From contig NC_058193.1 of the NCBI RefSeq assembly GCF_907165205.1, forward strand, positions 27,169,521-27,233,520: a DNA stretch of 64,000 nt, read 5' to 3'. This document shows, piece after piece, positions 55,001 through 64,000 of the stretch (its first letter is position 1; every line of letters starts with the position of its first letter). The position numbers were made by a program, and so were the translations under genes. The notes under the pieces were generated by a model, which was not told where the DNA came from, did no database searches, and saw only the letters and a list, made by a program, of their open reading frames with translations. Source of the DNA: Coccinella septempunctata. Its lineage: Eukaryota > Arthropoda > Insecta > Coleoptera > Coccinellidae.

Positions 55001-56386
55001 CCTTAACCAAATCTTTCGAGTCACAAGTCTAAAACAAATCTTCTAGGAGCTTGAATATTTTTTGTGATTATACTTTTAGATACATGTAGATTGGAGCTGT
55101 GATACAAGGTAGTTATTTATGCACCAAGGACGAAAAACTGTCTAGTATAGCCGAGCCTGCAATTGATAGCCCAAGCGCGGCCGAGGCTAGCAAGCATAAT
55201 ATAGAGTTTTTTGCCGAGGTGCATATTACATTTTTTCGTCGATCTCAGGTAGCTTTATAAAAAGCAAGTACTCACTTGTGTGGTGTAAATCCAACCTGGC
55301 CGTTGTTGCCAATTCTCTCATCTATGGAGGAGTGTTACTCCTATCCATATCGCAATCACTATATATCCATTCTTGATTATAATGAACACTTAGCTATATT
55401 TTGGAGATTGAGTGTCTTAATCGATTTTTTGAGAGTCTTAAATCGTAACGTCAGGCGTTTTCCGCTTAGAGCGTCTTAAAGGCTGACGCCATGACTGATT
55501 AGCTCGAATAGCACCGCTTACAAAACGCTTCAAGCGTCTCAATCGCGAAAATATAACTCTAATATCCTAACCACATTCTTAATTCACTGATAGCATCCAG
55601 CATATTTTCCGAAAAATACTTGTCATCAAAAATTGTAGATAATTTGAGTTCTTTGTATAATAGTGTTTTTTGTTTACTTTATCTAGCCTTTCTCTTCTGA
55701 AATAGATTAATTGTAGTTGGCGGCAGATGGTGGTAGGAAAACCATAAGGTATATGTTGCTAATCCTGTTCTTTGTCCGTTTGAACGTTGAAATAAGTTCG
55801 ATTTGAATTGATGATTATTGAATAAATGTTTCGTTCCTGTGCAACTGGACCATACATCATACAGTAGATACAGGAAGAGTTTTCTCAGCGACAAGTGTCT
55901 CGGCGGTTGAATGTTTCAGGTGTTGCAAGTCGGGCTTAACCAAAATTCAATTTCTCGAGAATGAAGTAGTTTCTCCATTACAGGGCGATCTGGTTTTTGG
56001 CTGCTCAACATCCTGATATCTTGAGAGTCGGCATATCAAGAAATCAGGCTTCAAGAGAAAAAATTGATTCAATATCGTCAAGACAAATCGATCCATACAA
56101 AAACAAATTAATGTCTTCTTTCAAAATTGTGTGATTTTGGAGACTCCAGACAGTTGATTATGTTTTTTTCAATTGCGCCAAGTGCGAATTTTTATATGAT
56201 TCCAATAAAACGAGTACTCAAGTGGTTATTGATTTATTTGAAGCATCTATAGACATCTTTGATACAGAGTAATCATTCAGGTTTTGATGAATAAATGCCA
56301 TGACAGTGATTTCAATTCAGAATTGTTTTGTTATTATACAACTGTACAGCATATTTTCTACAGCTCTCAAGATACTTAAGGTCTAT
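55001..56386. other. Intergenic; A3 3' flank at the right end
   Basis: Around 55110-55260, imperfect inverted GCACC(A/T)AGG / CCGAGGTGCAT words suggest another small repeat. From about 56195 the sequence is homologous to the A2 3' flank, with a minus-strand AATAAA at 56234-56239. No gene seen. Confidence 0.4.
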
Positions 56387-57235
56387 TCATTCAGTGACTG
56401 GACTTATTATCATGAAAAAACTTTTAGACTTGCTCTCGAAACCTTGTTTTTTGAAAAGGCTATTGGAGGCTGTATTTTTCGTCAACACCGTCGCTACCGG
56501 AACGTGTCCTTCTTCCGCAATGTGTTTGGCCATCAGCAGAAGCATCACACCGCCATAACCCCTTCCCATGTATTCCCGCTCGGTCTGAAGCAGATTTATG
56601 TGACCAAGATAACCCTGCATTACCCAAGACACCAGTTCATCGTTTTCCTTCAGGAACAAACCATAACCGACGTTTCTCGACAGCCATTTCGCCACTAACT
56701 TCTCGGAATTCTCGAAACGATGCGGCCAAACTCTATTCATCTGCTCGGCGTGGTCCTCGCACAGTCTCTTCACGTAAGTTTCCTTTGGGCACTCGACTTG
56801 TAAGGATTTCGCCTTCTCGATAGTCATGGTGTAAAAGAAATTTTCGTAATTCGCTTCGACTTTCCTTCCCATATTTCGTACAATGTTCAAGATGTCATCC
56901 GAGTAGTTATCCATGATGTTGACGAGAATAAAAGGTTTTTGGCGGTCTATCCTGCTGGTCTTCAAAAGTCCTTCGGAAATCTTCTCGTATTTTCCACTGA
57001 GAGAATATGGAAAAACGGCAACATGGCCGAGATCTATGAGTACAACGATAGAACCGTCTTCCTTCCAAGCGTCACCAGGCGAAGTTACAGTGAAACCTTC
57101 TTTTCCATACCATCTCTCTGCTACATCCAACAATGTGTAAACATAGAACGCCTCTTCGACTTTTTTATAGGTTTCTTTTAATTCTGAAATTTCTTCTTTT
57201 GTTAATTCTACTAGAATATCTTTATCAGAGGGCAT
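56387..57235 (-). CDS. GNAT acyltransferase, GLYAT-like, copy A3
   Basis: 282 residues, one exon. It starts MPSDKDILVELTKEEIS and keeps all domain blocks of the A group, including VWPHRFENSEKLVAKW, LVSWVMQGYLGHINLLQTE, YMGRGYGG and NTASNSLFKKQGFES. The frame is open for 87 codons upstream to 57496, with a VAGIMIVRLLLFKLS segment homologous to A1; since A2 is stopped there, I use ATG 57235. It lies about 920 bp from the first B gene, with the same orientation. Confidence 0.9.
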   Translation of the reverse strand: MPSDKDILVELTKEEISELKETYKKVEEAFYVYTLLDVAERWYGKEGFTVTSPGDAWKEDGSIVVLIDLGHVAVFPYSLSGKYEKISEGLLKTSRIDRQKPFILVNIMDNYSDDILNIVRNMGRKVEANYENFFYTMTIEKAKSLQVECPKETYVKRLCEDHAEQMNRVWPHRFENSEKLVAKWLSRNVGYGLFLKENDELVSWVMQGYLGHINLLQTEREYMGRGYGGVMLLLMAKHIAEEGHVPVATVLTKNTASNSLFKKQGFESKSKSFFMIISPVTE

Positions 57236-58156
57236 CCTCGACAACTTGAACACTTTCGCGTATTGGATAACTGATTTCAGTAGACGGTAGAACGAATTAT
57301 GTGAGTGAATGGATAACTTGAATAAAAGCAAGCGAACAATCATAATCCCAGCTACAGGAATGTTCCGCAGTGTTGCCGCTATCCATCGAGTGTGATTCAG
57401 TCTAGACCTAGACTCTAGAGTGATGTACTTCTCCATATCATGAGCACCACTATCTATGTAGTGGCATATATATTCTACCATTTTTATAGAACACATGGCA
57501 TGGTAATACCAGTGGGCATCTTGGATGATCCAACAAATAATAACGTTTAATATTAATAACGTTTATTTCTGTTTAGCTCCAGGTATAAACATTTATCACG
57601 GAGGCGTGAGCCTGTACATGATTTTTTAAATTAATCTTGAAAATTTTTCAGTAGCCATTTTTTAACTTCTAAGTGGCGAAAGCAGTGAACACCAAAAAAA
57701 AACTAAAATCTCTAGAGCCATGAAACAGTCATAATTATTGTGATGTTCTTAATATCTTCCAATATAGCTGTTGTGATGGATTTATTATAGCATCGAAGTA
57801 TGTTCTTCCTTTTTCCAATACCCATTTCTTAAGTTTATTTTTTTGGGCCATAGGATTCTTGATGTTTTTCAGGTCCATGGGGATCATGTCATATTGACGA
57901 GGTGCCAAATAGCCGGAACATCTCTGGCCTATTCATTTTTCCGCTCTTGGTTTGTATGATTTGTTACTTATATTTCTTGTTTCATATACGCAGTCAGGAG
58001 GTCTCAGTTTTATTTTCCCACTACAACAGGAGGTGTTTGTTGTAAATTACACGGAGCAACCACTTTTGCATAATAAAATAAAAAAGTAAACAACTTAAAA
58101 AAGGGAGAGAATATCATTGAATACACCATATTTTTGCACTTCTTTATTAAAGCAAA
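57236..58156. other. Intergenic between the A and B groups
   Basis: 57236-57450 is the A3 5' flank homologous to A2. The rest may include old LINE text on the minus strand (57730-57950), too decayed to name. A minus-strand AATAAA for the B1 gene lies at 58143-58148. Confidence 0.4.
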
Positions 58157-58999
58157 CTACTTCGGAACGGTTTTAAAAAAATGCGTCTTATGAATTACTT
58201 CGAAACCTAGGCTACTAAATAATCTGTTTGAAGCTAAATTATTCGTTAGCACTGTCGCAACAGGAACGTGTCCATTCTCCGCCAAATATTTTGCTATAAC
58301 TCGTACCATCAATTTTCCATAACCCCTAAACTTATATCCTTCCAGCGTTTGCAATAAATTTATATGACCCATTGGACCTTGCAAAATCCAAGAAACGAGT
58401 GCTCCGTTATCCTTCAAGAAGACCCCAAATCCAACATTTTTTTCGATCCAGTTTGCTACCAATTTGTCCGAATGTTCGAACCTGTGAGGCCAAACAGCGT
58501 CCATCTCTTTGGCGTGTTCTCCTCCTAACCTCTTGACGTATGCCTCTGTTGGGAATTCAATTTTCAAAGCTTTGGCATTTTGGATATTCATTGCGTAGAA
58601 ATAATTCTCAGAGATGTCGGTAACTTGTCTTCCTAATTTATTCACTGCGTCCATCATGACATCCATGTAGTCTTCGAAAATATTCCGAAATTTCAAGGCT
58701 TTCTTTTGGTCGATTCTCTTGGTTTTCAATAAAGCCTGGCTTATTTTTTTGTAGGACTTATCAAGCGAGTACATGAAAAGACTGGGGCAATCTCTTTCGG
58801 AAAAAATTATGAGGGAGCCATCTTCCATCCACGCATCTCCAGGAGAAGTAACAATTAATTCTCTGGTCTCCCACATTCTAATAGCAACGTGGATAAAAGT
58901 ATAAATGTGATATGCATCCTCAACTCCATTGTATTTTTCTCGGAGTTCCAATAGTTCATCCTTGTTCAAATCAACTAAAATATCAACGTCTCTGAGCAT
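58157..58999 (-). CDS. GNAT acyltransferase, GLYAT-like, copy B1
   Basis: 280 residues, one exon. It begins MLRDVDILVDLNKDELLELR and ends in the GNAT block: VWPHRFEHSDKLVANWIEKN, GFGVFLKDNGALVSW, GHINLLQTLEGY, acyl-CoA loop FRGYGK and NLASNRLFSSLGFE. It is collinear with the A group but clearly diverged, so it forms a second subfamily with B2. An in-frame TAA two codons before the ATG fixes the start. The first residue of the R/Q-x-x-G-x-G motif is Lys here. A poly(A) signal lies only 9 bp after the stop, so the 3' UTR is probably very short. Confidence 0.9.
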   Translation of the reverse strand: MLRDVDILVDLNKDELLELREKYNGVEDAYHIYTFIHVAIRMWETRELIVTSPGDAWMEDGSLIIFSERDCPSLFMYSLDKSYKKISQALLKTKRIDQKKALKFRNIFEDYMDVMMDAVNKLGRQVTDISENYFYAMNIQNAKALKIEFPTEAYVKRLGGEHAKEMDAVWPHRFEHSDKLVANWIEKNVGFGVFLKDNGALVSWILQGPMGHINLLQTLEGYKFRGYGKLMVRVIAKYLAENGHVPVATVLTNNLASNRLFSSLGFEVIHKTHFFKTVPK

Positions 59000-59981
59000 T
59001 TTTTATTGAGTTTCTATACACTGGAAGCGAAGAGGATTATGTTCAATAATTGAATGAATAATGTTTTACCACTAATAAAATTTCACTTATCAGATAGCAC
59101 CATATGGTGCAATGTTGCTTTTGTGAGTTACGTTTTCCCACTGGGTACTAATCGTGGTACTCTACAACAAATAAAATTTCCAACTAGTTTAACATATATT
59201 TTTCGAGATAGTTATTGTCAATCTGAGTCGATCATCTTCATCCTTAACTTAATTTGACCTGTGAAAGCAATATGATTTTGCAATTCATTATCTTGCTTTG
59301 ATTTTGAAATTTTCATTTTACTTACTCAAAAGAAGTTGAACAATTGCACAAAATGCAAAGCACACTGTGAAAAATTAGAAGTTAGCTACCTATAAGTGTT
59401 CGAATTTAATTCGTTCTTCGAAATTCCCGTACTTCAAAACGATAACTGAAAGCGTTTCAGGGTCGTGTTACAATTTTTACTCGACTGGTATCCAATTACT
59501 GAACATAATAGACGAAAATTGCTCGCCCGTAAAAAATCTTTACACCCAATAAATATTATCAACTTTTATCATTTCACAAAATTTCACTAGTAATATGCGT
59601 TAACATAAATATAATATGTAGGTATGTGAATCACCAGACGCAAAATTTTCATCTCGAGCGAAACACTATTTTTTCAGAATGTCAATCAACTAATTTATTA
59701 AGGACAGCGATATGATCATTTAGAATTTTTTTCAGTCTTATTTCCTCTTTATTCCTTGATATGTTTATTGTACCTGTTCTTTATAGATTAATAGTTTTGA
59801 CGGATGTAGTGAGTATCCAGCATAAATGAATCCACTTCACATCACTTGAAAAAATACAGTTCTCTTTTCAACAAAAAATTATTGGGATGAACAGTCAGGT
59901 TCAAATTGGAAGACTCTTTTTAATTCATTCAAGCTTTCGCTAACTATTTTATTAGCATCTTCAGGAATGATTAAGTTGAGG
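59000..59981. other. Intergenic between B1 and B2
   Basis: The first ~150 bp is the B1 promoter-proximal region, homologous to that of B2. About 59390-59480 is related to 61290-61370 (AACGATAACTGAAA, GCTTCAGGGTCG-like words), so the duplicated flank extends roughly 0.5 kb. A minus-strand AATAAA for B2 is at 59948-59953. No gene seen. Confidence 0.5.
59086..59097 (-). promoter_or_regulatory. GATA-type site upstream of B1
   Basis: Minus-strand CTATCTGATAAG, containing TGATAA and a second ATC core, stands 87 bp before the B1 ATG. The identical word is at the same distance before B2. GATA factors drive many gut and fat-body genes in insects. Confidence 0.5.
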
Positions 59982-60824
59982 TTATTCCGGAGCGGTTCTG
60001 AAAAAGTATGTCTTCTGAATCATTTCGAAGCCTAAACTACTGAATAATTTATTGGAAAGTAAATTATTCGTAAGCACTATAGCAACAGGAACGTGTCCAT
60101 TTTCCGCCAAATACTTCGCTAGAACTCGTACCATCAATTTTCCATAGCCCCTATGCATATATCCTTCCAGAGTCTGTAACAAATTCATATGGCCCTTAGG
60201 ACCCTGCAGAACCCAAGAAACGAGCGCTCCATTATGCTTCAAGAACACACCAAAGCCAACATTTTTTTCGATCCAGTTTGCTACCATTTTGTCCGAATGT
60301 TCGAACCTGTGAGGCCAAACAGCATCCACCTCCTTAGCGTGTTCTCTTCCTAACCTTTTGACGTATGCCTCTGTTGGGAATTCAATTTTCAAAGCTTTGG
60401 CTTTTTGGATATTCATTGCGTATAAATTATTCTCAGAGATGTCGGTTACTTGTCTTCCTAATTTATTCACCACCTCCATTATGATATCCATGTAGTCTTC
60501 GAAAATGTTCCGAAATTTCAAGGCTTTCTTTTGGTCGATCCTCTTGGTTTTCAATAAAGCCTGGCTTATTTTTTTGTAGGACTTATCAAGCGAGTACATG
60601 AAAATATTGGGGCAATCTCTTTCGGAAAAAATTATGAGGGAGCCATCTTCCATCCACGCATTTCCAGGAGATGTAACAATTAATTCTCTGGTCTCCCACA
60701 TTCTAATAGCAACGTCGATAAAAGTATAGATGTGATATGCATCCTCAACTCCATTATATTTCTCTCGAAGTTTCAGTAGTTCATCCTCGTTCAAATCAAC
60801 TAAAATATCTACGTCTCTTGGCAT
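59982..60824 (-). CDS. GNAT acyltransferase, GLYAT-like, copy B2
   Basis: 280 residues, one exon, very similar to B1. It starts MPRDVDILVDLNEDELLKLR and keeps VWPHRFEHSDKMVANWIEKN, GFGVFLKHNGALVSW, LLQTLEGY, HRGYGK and SNKLFSSLGFEM. Differences from B1 are scattered substitutions, with no frameshift or stop. Poly(A) signal 29 bp after the stop. It is the most upstream member of the array; no further copy was found to the right. Confidence 0.9.
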   Translation of the reverse strand: MPRDVDILVDLNEDELLKLREKYNGVEDAYHIYTFIDVAIRMWETRELIVTSPGNAWMEDGSLIIFSERDCPNIFMYSLDKSYKKISQALLKTKRIDQKKALKFRNIFEDYMDIIMEVVNKLGRQVTDISENNLYAMNIQKAKALKIEFPTEAYVKRLGREHAKEVDAVWPHRFEHSDKMVANWIEKNVGFGVFLKHNGALVSWVLQGPKGHMNLLQTLEGYMHRGYGKLMVRVLAKYLAENGHVPVAIVLTNNLLSNKLFSSLGFEMIQKTYFFRTAPE

Positions 60825-63800
60825 TTTTTATTCAGTTTATATGCACTGGCGCCGAAGACGATTATGTCGAATTATGAAATGAATAATGTTCTACCACTAA
60901 TGAAATTTCGCTTATCAGATAGTACGATATAGATGCAACGTTGCCTATGTGAGTTAAGTTTCGCTCTAAGTAGGAACTGACTTGAACGTAGACACACGTA
61001 AAAACGCTCAAAGGTACAACGGAAAAACACTGCACTTTTTCACAGAACAATTTAATATGTATTATATTTCACAGGACTTTCGATTTTCACAAATCAAAAT
61101 CGAAATTGCAAAAACATGTTTAACATGCAGTTAATAACCATCTCCAGTCGTGCTCGAAAGAAATAATTACATACACATACTACGCAAATACATATTTCGC
61201 AAATGATTTTTTTACCCTGTATTTTCAACCTTCAAAAAAGTCAATTGGTCCCGAATTTCATCGAGTGTTCGGAAAAACAGCTAAACTAAGTATCGAATAA
61301 TTTTTTTCACTCGTTGTTTGAGTTTCAGAACGATAACTGAAAACGCTTCAGGGTCGGTCTATAATATAATTGTACATAATGTCCTGAAATTGTTCCTGAG
61401 AATACCTACTGCCGATAAAAATTATTAAAAAACTTTATCAGCTCGAAACATTTGGCGAAAAATAAGGGTCTCCTTCAAAACTGCATCATACAAACCTCCT
61501 TAACAACCAATTATTTTGAACGATAACTAAACATGAAACTACTAACGAAACTTGTTTCATCCATAAATAATTTGTGAAGTATAGACTGAGGGAGGGATGC
61601 GTCGTGACTCATCACTCTGCTATTTTCTCACCTTTTTTATGCATATCCGAGAATTCTGTTTGTCCTGAGGCAAAATCGCTAAACGGGTGTGAGATTTTTT
61701 CTTGCCTGTTGACAATGTAAAAATCCCGACAAGTACTCCCTGTAACACACTCGGGACCGGTTCAGACTAAAGCTGCGGCCTGTGAGAAGGATTCAGATGA
61801 ACCCCTCGAATTTTCAGTCGTAACGGAAAGAATTCAGTTCTCGCAGATTCAAAGTAAAGCAAAGCACATTCAGTTGAAAGTCTGTCACAAAAATTTGGAG
61901 CGGATTGAAAAAATATGCGAAAAATAATTAGGGATATTCGAAAAACACGATAACACAGATACGTTGTGTTGAATATGTTGAAATATCATTTAAAAGCAAG
62001 AGAACAAGTAATCAGCAGGAAAAAAGAAGCTCAACATATAAAAAAAAGATTCATTTTTGATTGTGCAATGTGTTATCTCCTATAAGTTTTCATATTCACT
62101 TTCTTTTCCTGAATTTGTTTTTTTTTTTTGGTGATATATGAACATTTTCGAAATAAATAACCCGTAATCTGTAATGTTGCCTGAGAATTTCGTTTCTGAA
62201 GTCAGAATTAGGATACTCAAATTGGCTCAAACAAAAATTAAGCTCCTTATAAACGGTTTCCCAAGGTGGGTGGCCTATTGGACGTTCACGGAAAACGAAT
62301 CATATATTTTGAAAATTTGGGTTTACGCTTCTGATCTATCTCACTAAAATATTTTTAAAATTGCGACGTTGCCGCTTTCACGAAAAAATACTACAAACTT
62401 CGTTATTTCAAAGGGGACACCCTATTTATTATCACTTTTTTCGCTTCTCTATTCCCATCTGAGTATTTTGATATAATACTCCCCTATCCCTGTTCCTGAT
62501 ACTTCAGGAAATATTAACGGTTTTCCACAAAATAATGCCAAAAACATGGATGCAATGAAATGGGCACAGAAAACATAAATGATGGGGATTTTTTTAAATC
62601 AAGAAATAACACCAAGGAATTTTTCCAAAATGGGAATTTCGTAGAAAGGAACATGCTAATGATAACATTGGATTTGGCTTCGAAGAAATTTCCATTAAGG
62701 ATGGATTTTATCGCTGTAGTGATATAACTCTTTCGATCATGTATCAAGTTAGATTTGGTGCAGTTGCTCGAAAACAGGAATCTACTAAAAAAGGAAAATC
62801 TCTCTTTTTGCTCGTTGTATAATATAATAATAAATTCGCACCTTGTGGAGTAATGGGTATTAAACACTTCTGCCTAGCTCTGTTTTCAAGTACCTATACT
62901 TTGCTTTGTTTGGGGCAACAATTCCTTGAAAAAGAGGTTTTCAAAACGAGTGTCAGTATATGAACAAATGTAATAAATGTATTATTTCTCTTCAATCCTT
63001 AAAGTTTTCAAAGCAGCATTGTTTGCCCTAAGGATGAAGATCTTTCCGTCCATTAGATTATGGAAAAGTTTTCGAGTTGCTGTATCTTGTAATCTTCTTC
63101 TAATTCAGCTTGCCTCTGTAGAAATCTCTGTCTGATTCTGGGAATTCGAGCTTTGAACGTACCACATAGCAAACAATGAAAACGAAAGAGGTTTGAAGCC
63201 TTATTAAGAAATCTCTAAACTTTACATGCCGACTGAAAATTTCCGGACATCAAACAGTCCATCTCTATAGCGCAAATGGCATTTTTCACGGTCAATTTAA
63301 AATGAAACTGCCGCGCCGCCATTCGTGTGTGGTCTTTAATGAAATGAACTCGGAACTTGCACTCACAGGCCAAGTCGCGTAAAACGTATTCGTCAATGAA
63401 AAACAATACGAAACTTATTACGCAACAACACTTGCGGGAGCTTTTTCGACTGCACCGAAGTACAGTTATATCTTATTTCCAATCTTCCTGGTGTGTGTGT
63501 CATAGAACAACCGTTTAAACAGCCCGACGGTGGAATATATTTGGCGTAAAAACATGCACACCTATAATGACACCCGTAAAATCTCGAATAGCTCCCCCAT
63601 TATCGGATTCTCAGTTCATTGTGATGCTTCCTCATTGGTCTGGCGAAATACAACCACATACGTTTTAGTCGCTCCCATTGGAATTGTTGAAGATTGTTGA
63701 AGCTTTACAAGCTTATTCACACCTGAGAAAGAGTAATGTATTTCCAGGATACCCAGTATTTCCATGCGCAGTGGTGGTTACATATTTGACGTTAGAAGAT

Positions 63801-64000
63801 TTGAAGTGAGAGCCATTGTGGCTATCATAATGACCAATTTATATATTTACTCATTACAGATCATGGCAGATCAAGACAGATCATGGCAGATCAAACCAGA
63901 TCATGACACTTATGACATATCAGGTGACATATGAGAGTTTGTAAACATTAAGGCCCGTTCGCACCAATATCCCTTGAAACGAGTACTTAACTAAGTGTCG
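60825..64000. other. Right end: B2 5' flank, then no supported gene
   Basis: Up to about 61380 the sequence includes B2 promoter DNA and the block shared with 59.4 kb. A CACCCTATTTATTAT relic TIR edge lies near 62421. The block 63200-63650 is GC-richer and may be conserved non-coding DNA. At 63857-63906 there are short tandem CAGATCATGG units, and at 63949 a MITE-like edge, TTAAGGCCCGTTCGCACC, runs off the window. Confidence 0.4.
60911..60922 (-). promoter_or_regulatory. GATA-type site upstream of B2
   Basis: Minus-strand CTATCTGATAAG, identical in sequence and distance (87 bp before the ATG) to the site before B1, while neighbouring promoter bases differ. Confidence 0.5.

Noticed and set aside
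1..64000. CRISPR array, operon or phage-like defence system
   Set aside because: Spliced genes, LINEs, MITEs and poly(A) signals show a eukaryotic genome; no regular direct-repeat/spacer pattern was found.

Overview
The window looks like nuclear DNA from an insect, possibly a beetle (order not provable from sequence alone). It is AT-rich. It has spliced genes with GT-AG introns, an insect-style trypsin-like protease, an RTE-type LINE, relics of other LINEs and Tc1-like transposons, and many short inverted-repeat elements (MITEs). No bacterial, CRISPR or phage features were seen.

Positions 1-19,500 hold no confident host gene. The region is made of repeats: a CAGGGTG-ended TIR transposon at 1421-2262 and a second copy at 6428-10334. 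The second copy was split by an apparently full-length RTE-type LINE with an open 955-codon frame and a 12-bp target duplication. Decayed LINE and Tc1 pieces lie at 3.5-4.4, 15.7-16.1 and 18.0-18.4 kb.

From 19,783 to 34,903, minus strand, lie the last seven recognisable exons of a SMG6/EST1A homologue, the nonsense-mediated decay endonuclease. They join in phase to give 459 residues with the complete PIN nuclease domain. The N-terminal part was not found. The 8.0-kb intron of this gene contains a single-exon trypsin-like serine protease on the opposite strand (26,795-27,679). Two exons (34,645-34,903 and 33,855-33,955) are bracketed by two ~865-bp copies of one TIR transposon in opposite orientations. 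This layout could favour RNA pairing across the two exons.

Positions 36-49.4 kb are again repeat-rich: foldback and TIR elements, Tc1 and LINE relics, a tRNA-derived SINE, a CpG-rich block and two weak orphan exon candidates.

Positions 49.4-61 kb contain the main gene cluster. Five single-exon genes, all on the minus strand, encode ~280-residue GNAT acyltransferases of the insect glycine N-acyltransferase-like type. They form two subfamilies: A (three copies, 50.9-57.2 kb) and B (two copies, 58.2-60.8 kb). Flanking DNA is duplicated with the genes, so the cluster grew by tandem duplication. The two B copies share a GATA-type site exactly 87 bp before their start codons. The last 3 kb holds no gene that I can support.
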